Positions 8,618 through 17,641 are shown, numbered from the stretch's first letter. The stretch is 64,000 nt of DNA from Desulfatibacillum alkenivorans DSM 16219 (GCF_900142135.1 NZ_FQZU01000001.1:223653-287652); one strand, 5' to 3'. The notes: generated by a model from the letters alone, not told the origin. Numbers and translations: made by a program.

Positions 8618-10171
8618 CTACATGAACAACCCGGCCTGCACGGGAAGCTGGCCTTTGCGGTCCAGGGTGCGGTACTGGATGGCTTCGGACACGTGGGAGG
8701 CCTGAATGTCCTGGACGCCTTCCATGTCGGCGATGGTGCGCGCGATCTTGAGGATGCGCTTGTACCCCCTGGCCGACAAGCCCAATTTGTCCACGGCGGC
8801 TTCCAGCAAGGACGAGCACGAAGGATCCACCTTGCAATAGGCTTTCATATGCCTGCCGTTCATCTGGGCGTTGCAGAATATTTTCGTGCGGGAGAACCTT
8901 CGGGACTGAACCTCCCGAGCCGCGGAAACCCTTGCCGCGATATCTGAGGATTTTTCCGCGTTGGCGTCGGTCATGAGTTCCTTGTAGGGTACGGTGGGAA
9001 CCTCCACGTGGATGTCTATCCTGTCCAGCAAGGGGCCTGACAAACGGGAGCGGTACCGCTGGATTTGGGCGTAAGTGCATGTGCAGGGGTGCCGCGGATC
9101 GGAGAAATATCCGCACGGACAGGGGTTCATGGCGCCCACCAGCATAAAACTGGCCGGATAGGTCAGGCTGGTTCGGGCCCGGGAAATGGTCACCTGCCTG
9201 TCCTCCAATGGCTGTCTGAGCACTTCCAGGACATGCTTTTTGAACTCCGGCATTTCATCCAGAAACAGGACCCCGTTATGGGACAGGCTGACTTCCCCCG
9301 GCCTGGGAACCATGCCGCCGCCAATAAGTCCTGCATCGGAGATGGTGTGATGGGGGGACCGGAAAGGCCTGCGGGCCACCAAAGCCTGGCCTTCGTTCAA
9401 CAGCCCGGACACGGAGTAGATTTTGGTGGTTTCCAGGGCCTCCTCAAAGGTTATGGGAGGCAATATGCCGGCCAGACGTTTTGCCAGCATGGTCTTGCCT
9501 GAGCCGGGCGGTCCGATCATGAGCACGTTGTGGCCGCCTGCGCACGCCACTTCCAGAGCCCTTTTTACATGATGCTGTCCGTGGACGTCCGTAAAATCCA
9601 GATCCTCGTCTCCGGTATTGGAAAAATAGGAGATGGCGTCCGTGGTGATTTCCTTGATTTTCTGCTCCCCCCGCAAAAAAGCGGCGGCCTGGGAAAGATT
9701 TTCCGCTCCGAACACCCGGATTCCCTTGACCACGGCGGCTTCCCGGGCGTTGCCCGCGGGCACGATAATAGCCTCCGTGGTATCCCTGGCCGCCAGGGCC
9801 ATGGGCAGGGAACCCCGGACGGGCTTTATCCTGCCGTCCAGGGCTAATTCGCCCAGGATCAGGTATTTGTCCAAGGCCTTTTTGGGGATGACCCCCGTGG
9901 CCGCCAGGATGCCTACGGCGATGGGAAGGTCAAAGCCGGTTCCTTCCTTCTTAAGGTCGGCGGGGGCCAGGTTGACCGTGATGTGATCTACAGGAAACCC
10001 GTATCCCGAATTGCCGATGGCCGCCTTGACCCGATCCTTGCTTTCCTTGACGGACGTCTCGGGAAGGCCTACAGTGGAAAAAAGGGGCAATCCGCTGGAG
10101 ATATCCACTTCCACTTCGACGACGGTGGCGTCAATACCAAGCACTGCACTGCTGAGAACGCGAGCTAGCAA
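8618..10171 (-). CDS. YifB/ComM-family Mg-chelatase-like AAA+ ATPase
   Basis: This 517-residue protein has the standard family layout: an N-terminal Lon-protease-like fold without protease activity (about 1-165, including GLPLFSTVGLPETSVKES and VNLAPADLKKEGTGFDLPIA), then an AAA+ core with Walker A GPPGSGKTMLAKRL and Walker B VLFLDEMPEF, and the Mg-chelatase C-terminal domain. ComM is a branch-migration helicase that aids integration of DNA during natural transformation. A TTG at 10171 is chosen as start because AAGGAG lies 6 nt upstream and the family begins LLARVLSSAVLGI; the longer frame from 10189 would place that site inside the gene. Convergent with the gene at 7678. Confidence 0.93.
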   Translation of the reverse strand: MLARVLSSAVLGIDATVVEVEVDISSGLPLFSTVGLPETSVKESKDRVKAAIGNSGYGFPVDHITVNLAPADLKKEGTGFDLPIAVGILAATGVIPKKALDKYLILGELALDGRIKPVRGSLPMALAARDTTEAIIVPAGNAREAAVVKGIRVFGAENLSQAAAFLRGEQKIKEITTDAISYFSNTGDEDLDFTDVHGQHHVKRALEVACAGGHNVLMIGPPGSGKTMLAKRLAGILPPITFEEALETTKIYSVSGLLNEGQALVARRPFRSPHHTISDAGLIGGGMVPRPGEVSLSHNGVLFLDEMPEFKKHVLEVLRQPLEDRQVTISRARTSLTYPASFMLVGAMNPCPCGYFSDPRHPCTCTYAQIQRYRSRLSGPLLDRIDIHVEVPTVPYKELMTDANAEKSSDIAARVSAAREVQSRRFSRTKIFCNAQMNGRHMKAYCKVDPSCSSLLEAAVDKLGLSARGYKRILKIARTIADMEGVQDIQASHVSEAIQYRTLDRKGQLPVQAGLFM

Positions 10172-10307
10172 GTTGGTCTCCTTGTTCAATTTTTAAAACG
10201 GATGGACTATCATAACAGAACCTGATAAAAATTCAAATATTTTTGTAATGTATTCGTAAAAAATTACATGATAGGTCATTTGTAGGCCGTAAATAAAGGA
10301 GGCGTTT

Positions 10308-10493
10308 ATGTTGTGCCAATCATGCAAGCGGGAAACCCCGGACGACGACGGCTGCCAATTGAATGGCAAATGGCTGTGTGAAAAGTGTGCATGGAAGCAG
10401 GGGCTTTTTCCCCTGAGCCACACCGGCGCCAGGCGGGATAAAATTTCGGAGCGGGGCCGGGTCCTTACTCCGCCGGAACCCGCAGGGAAATAA
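10308..10493 (+). CDS. small zinc-ribbon-like protein
   Basis: A 61-residue frame is preceded by a strong AAAGGAGG 7 nt before the ATG. It begins MLCQSCKRETP and continues LCEKCAWKQG, giving two CxxC pairs about 20 residues apart, spacing compatible with one bound zinc. The C-terminal half is polar and likely disordered. It lies in the space between yifB (divergent) and lpxC. The ribosome site and cysteine pattern support a real gene; no function can be assigned. Confidence 0.6.
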   Translation: MLCQSCKRETPDDDGCQLNGKWLCEKCAWKQGLFPLSHTGARRDKISERGRVLTPPEPAGK

Positions 10494-10730
10494 TGCCAAC
10501 GGCAGTCATCCTGGTAATTGCAATCTTGATTTCGAGGGGAGACGATACTTGTCTCAGTAGCTGCCTTGGCGTCTTTTTGAGAGATAAGTTCATGTCACCC
10601 GAAATCCGCCGGACGATAATGGGCGATCAACCAAAGTTGCGGGCGGTAATATCGGAAGAAAAAAGAGACCTCCATAAGGCTTGACCTGAATGAGAACAGG
10701 TGTTAAGTAGGGCTAGGTTTTTGTTTTTCT

Positions 10731-10871
10731 AAGGGTTTTACGCTTCTTGAACCCTTGAGCAGCCGTAAAGGCCGGAATTCGCCTTTGGCGAAAACAGCTC
10801 CCAAGGGAGCATAAAATATAGCAACAAACGCCTCTGAAAAGGCTTGAGACCGGGACTCAAATAAGGCCCGG
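10731..10871 (+). promoter_or_regulatory. hairpin-rich leader upstream of lpxC
   Basis: The 200 bp before lpxC contain several short inverted repeats: AAGGGTT/AACCCTT (10731-10737 with 10750-10756), AAAGGC/GCCTTT (10767-10772 with 10781-10786), TTCGCC/GGCGAA (10778-10783 with 10787-10792), GCTCCC/GGGAGC (10797-10810) and CCGGG/CCCGG (10850-10854 with 10867-10871). The second and third share bases and cannot form together. There is no clear Shine-Dalgarno close to the lpxC ATG. This suggests leader-mediated control, but it matches no riboswitch class I know. The stretch 10494-10730 shows no convincing gene. Confidence 0.4.
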
Positions 10872-10883
10872 CAATATAACATT

Positions 10884-11771
10884 ATGCAACGATATCAACA
10901 CACGGTAGCCGGCGAGGCCCGTTGTAAAGGAGTTGGGTTGCATTCCGGCAGGGAGGTGGAACTATCCATCAAACCTGCGCCGCCCAACCATGGAATCCGT
11001 TTTTCCCGCATTGACCTGCCTAATCGTCCAACCATTTGCGCAATTTTCAAAAATGTCGTGGATACAAGTTTGGCGACGGTCATCGGCGGGGAAGGGGCCA
11101 TCGTCTCCACCATCGAGCACCTGATGTCCAGCTTTGCAGGCCTGGGCGTGGACAACGCCCTTGTGGAGATCAATTCCTATGAACTGCCCATCCTGGACGG
11201 CAGCGCCGCCCCTTTCGCCCGCATGATCACAGAGGCGGGCCTTAAGGAACAGGATAGCCCCAGATATTATTTTATGGTGCGCCAGCCCATCCAGCTTGCG
11301 GAAAACGGACGGTCCGTGACCATTTATCCGGACGAGCAGGCGCGGGTGACGTGCAACATTGACTTTCCCCATCCGGCCATGGGCAAGCAAACGGTTTCCA
11401 TCACCCTTTCCGGAAACGCCTTTGAAGAAGACATCTGCCGGGCGCGGACCTTCGGGTTTCTTCACGAACTGGAGTTCATGAAGCAGTGCGGCCTGGCCAA
11501 AGGCGGAACCCTGGACAACGCCATTGTCCTGGATGAGGAAAAGGTGATCAACGAAGAAGGCCTGCGCTTTGAAGATGAGTTCGCCCGCCATAAACTTCTG
11601 GACTGTCTGGGCGACTTCTCCCTGCTGGGCATTCCCATCCTGGGGCACATCGTCACCCATAAGTCGGGCCACGCCTTTAATCATGCGTTTCTGGAAAAAT
11701 TCTTCCAGGAAAAAGACTGCTGGGAAACCACCACCCTCATCGCCCGGGAAAAAGCGGTCATGCAGGCCTAA
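10884..11771 (+). CDS. lpxC: UDP-3-O-acyl-N-acetylglucosamine deacetylase
   Basis: LpxC removes the acetyl group from UDP-3-O-acyl-GlcNAc, the first committed step of lipid A synthesis, in the cytoplasm. The product is 295 residues, normal for the family. The zinc ligands known from the Aquifex enzyme are all present: His79 in STIEHLMS, and His236 and Asp240 in RHKLLDCLGD. The catalytic His263 lies in SGHAFNHAF. The typical N-terminal GVGLHSG is at about 16-22. The gene stands alone rather than in the ftsZ/secA setting seen in enterobacteria. It follows an unusual hairpin-rich leader and lacks an obvious ribosome site. Confidence 0.97.
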   Translation: MQRYQHTVAGEARCKGVGLHSGREVELSIKPAPPNHGIRFSRIDLPNRPTICAIFKNVVDTSLATVIGGEGAIVSTIEHLMSSFAGLGVDNALVEINSYELPILDGSAAPFARMITEAGLKEQDSPRYYFMVRQPIQLAENGRSVTIYPDEQARVTCNIDFPHPAMGKQTVSITLSGNAFEEDICRARTFGFLHELEFMKQCGLAKGGTLDNAIVLDEEKVINEEGLRFEDEFARHKLLDCLGDFSLLGIPILGHIVTHKSGHAFNHAFLEKFFQEKDCWETTTLIAREKAVMQA

Positions 11772-11806
11772 ACCCAAAGATATCCCCACTTAAAAATCTT
11801 GATTTT

Positions 11807-11851
11807 AACCACGGAAAGCACGGAAGGTATTGTCCCGCGCTTTTCGTGGTT
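11807..11851. repeat. intergenic inverted repeat (ACCACGGAAAGC type)
   Basis: AACCACGGAAAGC at 11807-11819 is an inverted copy, 12 of 13 bases, of 11839-11851. Such repeats are common between genes in deltaproteobacteria. It may also act as a hairpin behind lpxC. Confidence 0.5.
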
Positions 11852-11955
11852 GATATAATTTTTAGGATGAGCCATTGCCGGCATTCCTGAAAAAAGCGGT
11901 TTATCCTTGCAGGGACGACCATTCATGAGGACAAGGAGGCATAATGTCAAGATAT

Positions 11956-12016
11956 TGTTGGGTTTCGCAAGCTCTACCCGACCTATGTCGCGGCAAGCAG
12001 AGCCGTAGGTTGGGTT
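11956..12016. repeat. interspersed repeat of the GTTGGGTTTCG/GTAGGTTGGGT family
   Basis: TGTTGGGTTTCGC (11956-11968) and CTACCCGACCTA (11974-11985) are followed by GTAGGTTGGGTT (12005-12016), which can pair with the second block. The same two end motifs recur at 20645-20774, so this looks like a dispersed, probably non-coding repeat. The rest of 11772-12146 holds no recognisable gene. Confidence 0.5.
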
Positions 12017-12146
12017 AAGAAGTCCGGCTTTCAAGCATCACGCAGCCTTAGCTGATTTTGGACTTCGAACCCAAAAAAAAGGCGCCTGACTCGATCCATA
12101 AAAGCATGGCAAAACATCAGGCTTTAAAAGCCATTTTCACCGCTTC

Positions 12147-12704
12147 TTATTTCCCCGTAACCTTTTTGATCAACAGCCTCCTAAGGCCCAGGTATCCCAC
12201 GCCTCCCAAACAGGTGAAGGCCAAAAACCATTTTATATTGGTCGCCGCCCCGCTGATGACTACCAGCATGTCCGGAACCTCCGGGACCATGGGAATCAGC
12301 ACAAGGTGCAGGCAGTTTTCCAACAGGTCGCAGGTTCCGGCCACAAAAGGCAGGTAAAACAAAAAACGGTGCATGGACGCCTTGGCCGCGCCAAGCTGCT
12401 TGGACAGGGCCGCCACGGCCGAGGCCAGGAAAGCGGCGTAGATAAAGGGGTGCGGAAAGTCAAAATAAAAATGCCGGTAATAAGCGCTGAGTTGATCCGG
12501 GGTCCAGCCCTGGACGATCTTGGCGAACATGGCGCCGTTCATGGTCATTTGGAGGTTCAGCATGTCCGCGCCCAGGGGATGGACAATTACGGCGATTATG
12601 CACTGATTGATCAGATACAAAACCAGAAGCCCCAGGCACACCTTGCCCGAGGATAAATGGTCGAAGAGTTTATCGCCCAGCGTTGTTTTGTGTACGGTTT
12701 TCAT
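12147..12704 (-). CDS. hypothetical membrane protein with four TM helices
   Basis: This 185-residue protein has four predicted membrane segments, at about 22-42, 90-107, 113-130 and 160-177. Between the first two is an aromatic-rich polar loop (YYRHFYFDFPHPF). The sequence FVAGTCDLLEN falls at the end of the third helix. No known enzyme or transporter motif is visible, and no signal peptide. It stands alone with a minus-strand promoter region of several hundred bp upstream. I do not recognise the family. Confidence 0.7.
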   Translation of the reverse strand: MKTVHKTTLGDKLFDHLSSGKVCLGLLVLYLINQCIIAVIVHPLGADMLNLQMTMNGAMFAKIVQGWTPDQLSAYYRHFYFDFPHPFIYAAFLASAVAALSKQLGAAKASMHRFLFYLPFVAGTCDLLENCLHLVLIPMVPEVPDMLVVISGAATNIKWFLAFTCLGGVGYLGLRRLLIKKVTGK

Positions 12705-13044
12705 GGCTTGCCCTTACAATGGCCTTGTTTGTTTTTAAGGCTCAATTTGTGATTGTTTAGAATTCATCATGGACTGAAAAGAATTGCCGTCTTTAGCGCC
12801 TTTTTTGCCCTCCACCCAGACATTGATTAACATAGGCAAGATTGCCTAAAAAGTAAATCCTCCTTGCGCCCCCCATTTTTTCTCCAAAGTCATGCATCTT
12901 TTCCCAATTCCATCAACACACCGTTTTATAGCATTTTAACATTTATATTTTATTGATATTTACTGGCAGGTTCATTTGCTTTGCTTGATGCGGCTTGGGA
13001 TGCAGATTATCGAATTACGCATAGTTTTTTGAAAGGAATCAGCC
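12705..13044. other. AT-rich intergenic stretch
   Basis: This 340-bp stretch separates the divergent genes on either side and becomes markedly AT-rich toward 12920-12960. It presumably holds promoters for both sides. I see no gene, RNA or repeat in it. Confidence 0.4.
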
Positions 13045-13191
13045 ATGATCGCACCTCCGAACGGCCTGAAAATCAAGGTGGACGCGGAAGGCGTCAATCA
13101 AAAGATTGTCATTCCCCATTTGGGAAAAAGAGTGGCTTTACGAAGCGCTGAAGCGGCATTATTGTTTATAATAGGCGTTGTTATCTTTTGA
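13045..13191 (+). CDS. possible 48-residue small protein or gene remnant
   Basis: A short frame begins at an ATG with AAAGGA about 8 nt upstream. It encodes a polar start (MIAPPNGLKIKVDAEG) and ends in a hydrophobic segment (EAALLFIIGVVIF) directly before the TGA. That could be a small single-span membrane protein, or the first codons of a larger membrane protein whose remainder has been lost. No homologue is recognised. Confidence 0.35.
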   Translation: MIAPPNGLKIKVDAEGVNQKIVIPHLGKRVALRSAEAALLFIIGVVIF

Positions 13192-13257
13192 GATTTTAAT
13201 CAGCGCCGACCCTGATAAACTGATTCACAGGCGATCATTGCAAGGAGTGGATGCATA

Positions 13258-14199
13258 ATGCCCAAGCCCATAGCCATAGCCACAGACCAGACCCAATGCT
13301 TTGACCCGGACGGAAAGGCGATCCCCTGCCAGGGGACGGGCCAGGACGGGGAAACCCGGACGGGCGCGCCCTGGCCTGAGCCTCGTTTTACGGACCAAGG
13401 CCAGTGCGTACTGGACAACCTCACCGGCCTCATGTGGACCAGGGACGCCAACCCCGAGGAGTTTCCCCTTTCCTGGGACGAAGCCTTGGCCGCCGTGGAA
13501 GCCATGAACCGGGACCAAGCCCACGGCTATTCCGACTGGCGCCTGCCCACGCGGCCTCAGCTATTTTCCCTCATCAGCCATACGGAGATCAACCCGGCCT
13601 TGCCCAAGGGACATCCCTTTGAAAACGTATTCGCCGGATATTACTGGACCTCGGATTTCTGCGCCCGGTTTCCCAATCAGGCGTGGTACGTGCATCTTGG
13701 CGGCGCCCGGGTGTTTTCCGGCATGAAGCACGGCTCCTACATGGTCTGGCCGGTCCGCGAGGACGAACCCGGTTCAGGGCGAAAGACCGATCCGTCAGCC
13801 GACCGCTTTATTACCCATGAAAACTGGGCGGAGGATTCCCTGACCGGCCTTGGCTGGATGCAGACGAGTTCTTTGCCAGCCAAGCCCGTATCCTGGCCCC
13901 AGGCCCTTCATCTTGTACGAAAATTGAACGAAGACAAGGCCTTGGGATTCAACGACTGGCGCCTGCCCAATATCCGGGAGTTGGACAGCCTAATAGACCT
14001 GACCGCCCACACCCCGGCTCTGAGTCCGGGGCGTCCTTTTCCCCACGTGGAGTTGGGATATTGGTCCTCCACCACCAGCGTGTACGATCCTTCCTACGCC
14101 TGGGTTTTGTACACCCGGGATGGCAGGATCGGGGTGGGATTTAAGACCGGCGAGGATTTTTTCGCTTGGCCGGTCCGCAGTCTGCGACCTTTTCTTTAG
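13258..14199 (+). CDS. DUF1566 (Lcl C-terminal-like) protein, two repeats
   Basis: This 313-residue protein is made of two copies of the DUF1566 domain. Copy one spans about residues 50-165 (LTGLMWTRDA, then YSDWRLPTRPQLFSLI and an ending of MVWPVRE). Copy two spans about 185-310 (LTGLGWMQTS, FNDWRLPNIRELDSLID, YWSSTTS, FAWPVRSL). These domains resemble C-type-lectin/FGE folds and are common in surface or secreted proteins of deltaproteobacteria. Here there is no signal peptide, and the N-terminal region contains an FDPDGKAIPCQGTGQDGE segment typical of the family. AAGGAG lies about 11 nt upstream of the ATG. Function unknown; binding rather than catalysis is likely. Confidence 0.85.
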   Translation: MPKPIAIATDQTQCFDPDGKAIPCQGTGQDGETRTGAPWPEPRFTDQGQCVLDNLTGLMWTRDANPEEFPLSWDEALAAVEAMNRDQAHGYSDWRLPTRPQLFSLISHTEINPALPKGHPFENVFAGYYWTSDFCARFPNQAWYVHLGGARVFSGMKHGSYMVWPVREDEPGSGRKTDPSADRFITHENWAEDSLTGLGWMQTSSLPAKPVSWPQALHLVRKLNEDKALGFNDWRLPNIRELDSLIDLTAHTPALSPGRPFPHVELGYWSSTTSVYDPSYAWVLYTRDGRIGVGFKTGEDFFAWPVRSLRPFL

Positions 14200-14447
14200 C
14201 ATCTGTTTTTATTTATTTTTTAGCCTGTTAGGCGAATTGTGAAAGCCCGGATAGTGACCTGCATCAACGCTCTTTTGTGAAATAGGACAAATTAAGCAAT
14301 GATTGAAAAAATTCTTGTTGTCCTTTTCCCATTCATTTGCGACATTATATTACGAACGCAGTGCTTTGGATTCGGAGGATCGGACTGCTTTGAGACAAAA
14401 ATGGAGCAGGCCGGTTTATAAAAAATTCTTTCAAGGAGGCTTGATAA

Positions 14448-15101
14448 ATGACTTTCATGCGTCGCATTGGCATTCCCGTTACGATTATTCTGATTGTGAG
14501 TCTCGGCATGCTGGGGTGTGCGGATATGAACACCACCCAAAGAAAGACCGCTCAAGGCGCCGCGGTCGGAACGGCGGCCGGGGCTGCATTAGGCGCTCTG
14601 ATCGGCTCCACCCAAGGCGAAATGGGCAAAGGCGCCCTGATAGGCAGCGTGGCCGGCGCAGCCGTGGGAACCGCAGTTGGTCATAAAATGGGCAAGCAAG
14701 CCCAGGAACTGGAACAGATTCCCAACACCCAGGTGGAAGTGCAGGAAGATAAGGTGGTTGTCACCATGGACAACTCCATCCTGTTCGCCGTCAATTCCTC
14801 CGTGGTGCAGCCTGGCTCCCAGGGCACCCTCAGGGACATCGCTCAGGTTATGGTCAAGTATCCCGACACCCAGATCATGGTTAAGGGCCATACCGACAGC
14901 ACGGGCTCCGAAGTGTACAACCAGCAACTGTCCGAACGCCGCGCTAATGCGGTGGCGAATATCCTCATCTCTTACGGCGTGCCGGCTCATCGGATCACCG
15001 CCATCGGCCTGGGCGAAACCATGCCCATCGCCAGCAACGACACCCCGGACGGACGCGCCATGAACCGCCGGGTGGAAATTGAAGTGCGGCCCATTCAGTA
15101 A
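14448..15101 (+). CDS. OmpA-family lipoprotein with glycine-zipper
   Basis: The product is 217 residues. A signal peptide ends in the lipobox LGMLGC, so it is a lipoprotein. Residues about 37-85 are a glycine-zipper region (GAAVGTAAGAALGALIG, GALIGSVAGAAVGTAVG) that may insert into or lie on the membrane. Residues about 100-215 form an OmpA C-terminal domain with VKGHTDSTGSEVYNQQLSERRA and the final MNRRVEIEV, the part that binds diaminopimelate in peptidoglycan. The layout matches YiaD-type outer membrane lipoproteins that tether the outer membrane to the wall. AAGGAGG precedes the start. Two hairpins follow the stop. Confidence 0.93.
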   Translation: MTFMRRIGIPVTIILIVSLGMLGCADMNTTQRKTAQGAAVGTAAGAALGALIGSTQGEMGKGALIGSVAGAAVGTAVGHKMGKQAQELEQIPNTQVEVQEDKVVVTMDNSILFAVNSSVVQPGSQGTLRDIAQVMVKYPDTQIMVKGHTDSTGSEVYNQQLSERRANAVANILISYGVPAHRITAIGLGETMPIASNDTPDGRAMNRRVEIEVRPIQ

Positions 15102-15134
15102 AGAAGAGGGCGGCGAATTGGGAGGCTGAACAGG

Positions 15135-15170
15135 GCCGGGAGAGGCGTACGCCCTCTTGCCCGGCTTTTA
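15135..15170 (+). terminator. hairpin after the OmpA lipoprotein gene
   Basis: GCCGGG (15135-15140) pairs with CCCGGC (15160-15165), with inner pairing of AGAGG to CCTCT, followed by TTTTA. It lies about 35 nt after the lipoprotein stop codon. Confidence 0.65.
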
Positions 15171-15204
15171 AGACGGCGTTTCTAAAAAAGTATTGAAAAC
15201 AATA

Positions 15205-15245
15205 CAGGGCGAATCCTTCCGGGTTCGCCCTGTTGGTTTTTTTTA
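15205..15245. terminator. bidirectional terminator between convergent genes
   Basis: CAGGGCGAA (15205-15213) pairs perfectly with TTCGCCCTG (15224-15232), followed on the plus strand by TTGG and a run of eight T. It ends at the stop codon of the convergent 5'-nucleotidase gene and would serve the plus-strand gene in particular. Confidence 0.75.
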
Positions 15246-17024
15246 TTTCATTTCCACGCAGGCGTATGGGATTGGCTGCAACACGCGGCGGGTCTTGGCG
15301 TATTCCATGAACACTTCGGCGTCCACAAAGCCCGTGTCCAGGCGTTCTTCCTTGGATTTCGACAGGATGGAGTATCCGTCCCCGCCATGGGCCATAAATC
15401 CGTTGACCGCAACTTTATAGGTTTCGCCGTCTTTGATTGCCGACCATTTTCCCGCATCGTTCATATACTCCAAATCAAAAACCCGCCGGCCGGGGGCGTT
15501 ATCCCTAGCAACATCAAACCGGCCGCCGGCCAGATATGGGAAGCCTCCGGCATTGGGCTTGACCGGATCTAAAGCCTGATCCACGGCTTCTTCAAGGGCC
15601 CGTCTGATTTCCTCGCCGGAAAGGTCCAGGACGAATACCGTATTGCCGAATGGCAGCAGGTTATAAACGTCCGCCACGGTCAATGGGCCGGCCTGGACGT
15701 CAGTCCGCACTCCCCCCGCGTTTTGGATGCTCAATTGGACGTTCTGGCCCACGATCCGGCACTTATAAAGCATGCTTTGGGCGATGACGGGCGCGATCAT
15801 GCTTCCCTGTTTCAGGATTTCACCGGTTCCGGGATGGGCTGAGCCCGGGATGCGCACGTGGAGCAAATCCCGGCCGACTTTTGCTACAACTTGATGGCGG
15901 TATGCTTCCACGCCCTTGGAATACTTGGCCAGCAGAACCATGGCTTCCGGGTCATTCGGGATCGCTTCAATTTCCGGATTGTTTTGGATGGCCGCCGTAA
16001 TGGCTTGCTTTATTTCCGAAGAGACGGGAGCTTTTTTCCCGAAAGCGTTTTTTCTCTGAAATTCATCCCCGGCCAGCAGGGTGAATCTGCCGCCGCATTG
16101 GACCACTTCTCCTTCCCGGTCAAATTCTACATCCAGGATTCCCAATCCCTTGGCCCACTCCCAGGCCTGGACAATGTATACGGGTTCTTTTTCCGGATTC
16201 ATGACGATGGTGGGGTAGGGGCCTTTGGGCTGCATGCCCAGGGAGGAAAGGTCGCCCAAAAGGGTGTGGGTGTGTCCTCCCACGATCACGTCTATGCCCG
16301 GGACCGCCTTGGCCAGGGCCATGTCCCGGCCGTATCCAAGATGGGAAAGAACGATGATTTTATTGACGCCTTTTTCCTCCAGCAGGGCCGTTATCTTTTT
16401 CGCCCTGTCAATTTCGTCAAAAAACGTTACATTGGGCCCGGCATTGGAAATCGTGGCTGTTTCCGGCGTGATCAGCCCGATTACGGCCACTTTTTCGCCG
16501 CCCACGTTTATGATGGAGTACGGCTTGAATACTCCCGCCCCGGGCGTCTTCATGGCCATATTGGCCGCCAGGACCGGAAAGTTCAATTCGTTGGCGAACT
16601 CTCTGACAAACGCATCTCCTTTGTCGAATTCGTGATTTCCCAGCACCATGGCGTCGAATCCCAAGTGATTCATAAAATCAGCCTCGGCCTTTCCATTATA
16701 GGTGGGGAAGTACAAAGTCCCCTGCACGGCGTCTCCGGCGCAAAGGAGTAAGGTTTGGGGATATTCCGCCCGAACTTCCTTGACCTTATAAGCCAGGCGG
16801 CCCATGCCGCCCAAGGCCAGGTAGGTTTTTTCGCCGTCCAGAATCAGGCTGGCGGGAATTTCCTCCAAATGGGAATGGACGTCGTTCACGTGCATGAGCC
16901 GGATTTTAAACGCGGTTTCGGGCGCCGCCTGGGGGGTTGCAGCGTTTTCGTTGTATAAGCATCCCGTCCAGAAAAGGACCGGGATAAGTATCATCAAAAC
17001 GGTTAATCGCTTGATTGTTTTCAT
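15243..17024 (-). CDS. 5'-nucleotidase/UshA-type metallophosphoesterase lipoprotein
   Basis: This 593-residue protein begins with a signal peptide and lipobox (LFWTGC), so it is exported and lipid-anchored. The N-terminal metallophosphoesterase domain has the dimetal motifs MHVNDVHSHLE (about 44-54), GNHEFDKGDAF and VGGHTHTLLG. The C-terminal 5'-nucleotidase domain (about 350-580) has QNAGGVRTDVQAG, LPFGNTVFVLDLSGEEI and the substrate-stacking region near GGDGYSIL. UshA relatives hydrolyse nucleoside 5'-phosphates or UDP-sugars in the periplasm to salvage nucleosides and phosphate. The insertion pattern between catalytic domain and C-terminus is ordinary. It lies 26 bp after the trmO-like gene on the same strand, so co-transcription is possible. 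Confidence 0.92.
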   Translation of the reverse strand: MKTIKRLTVLMILIPVLFWTGCLYNENAATPQAAPETAFKIRLMHVNDVHSHLEEIPASLILDGEKTYLALGGMGRLAYKVKEVRAEYPQTLLLCAGDAVQGTLYFPTYNGKAEADFMNHLGFDAMVLGNHEFDKGDAFVREFANELNFPVLAANMAMKTPGAGVFKPYSIINVGGEKVAVIGLITPETATISNAGPNVTFFDEIDRAKKITALLEEKGVNKIIVLSHLGYGRDMALAKAVPGIDVIVGGHTHTLLGDLSSLGMQPKGPYPTIVMNPEKEPVYIVQAWEWAKGLGILDVEFDREGEVVQCGGRFTLLAGDEFQRKNAFGKKAPVSSEIKQAITAAIQNNPEIEAIPNDPEAMVLLAKYSKGVEAYRHQVVAKVGRDLLHVRIPGSAHPGTGEILKQGSMIAPVIAQSMLYKCRIVGQNVQLSIQNAGGVRTDVQAGPLTVADVYNLLPFGNTVFVLDLSGEEIRRALEEAVDQALDPVKPNAGGFPYLAGGRFDVARDNAPGRRVFDLEYMNDAGKWSAIKDGETYKVAVNGFMAHGGDGYSILSKSKEERLDTGFVDAEVFMEYAKTRRVLQPIPYACVEMK

Positions 17025-17050
17025 AATTGATCCCTTTTTGACCCCTTTTC

Positions 17051-17530
17051 CTATTTGCTAAATCGCTCGTCCGCACGGGTTTTTGGAGCGTTCTTCTGGG
17101 CTTCTTCCAGCCATCCGGTGCGCGAGAACTCCGGCGTGTCGAATTGGGGCACATAGGGCTTGATGTCCAGCAGGGGCGTGCCGTCCAGGACGTCGATATT
17201 CTTCACGTGCACTATGTTTCCCTCCACCTTGACCACCTCCACCACGGAGAGCCCGATGGGGTTGGGTCTTTTGGGCGCCCGGGTCGAAAACACTCCCCGC
17301 TCCTCCTTATCCAAAAAAGGAGTCACTCTTAAATTGTAGCCATTGCTTTGGTGAAAGTGATATAATATAATGACATGGGAGAACCCGTCCACGTCTTTTA
17401 ACCCCTCGGCGAGTTCCGGCAGCACCTCCAGCGCACCTTCAACCCCCCTGGCGCCGGCCGGCTGGATGGGCATTCCTTGCGTTTCTTTAAACGGCGTATG
17501 AATGGTTCCAATGGGATTCATCTGGATCAT
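17051..17530 (-). CDS. trmO: TrmO/TsaA-family tRNA m6t6A37 methyltransferase
   Basis: TrmO methylates N6-threonylcarbamoyladenosine at tRNA position 37 using S-adenosylmethionine through a beta-barrel fold. The family motifs are present: MNPIGTIHTPFKE near the start, the central HVIILYHFHQS, and RGVFSTRAPKRPNPIGLSVVEVVKVEG, followed by DVLDGTPLLDIKPYVP. The product is 159 residues when started at the ATG at 17530, which has GGAG 8 nt upstream; the longer frame adds 11 residues without support. The family's second, C-terminal domain is absent, as in short bacterial and archaeal members. Confidence 0.9.
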   Translation of the reverse strand: MIQMNPIGTIHTPFKETQGMPIQPAGARGVEGALEVLPELAEGLKDVDGFSHVIILYHFHQSNGYNLRVTPFLDKEERGVFSTRAPKRPNPIGLSVVEVVKVEGNIVHVKNIDVLDGTPLLDIKPYVPQFDTPEFSRTGWLEEAQKNAPKTRADERFSK

Positions 17531-17641
17531 CTTTGGGACTCCTGCATAGAATAGCGGTTGCAAACCTGCAATATTAGGGCTTTTCGCCCATACGAATAAT
17601 TATGTTTCAGACAAGTATCATACATACAGGGGGGAAGAATT

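Noticed and set aside
10493-10684. 63-residue frame overlapping the stop of the small zinc-ribbon gene
   Set aside because: TAATG overlap is suggestive, but there is no ribosome site and composition is uneven; too weak to annotate.
11772-12146. protein-coding frames on either strand between lpxC and the membrane protein
   Set aside because: They are built from repeat sequence and have no ribosome site.
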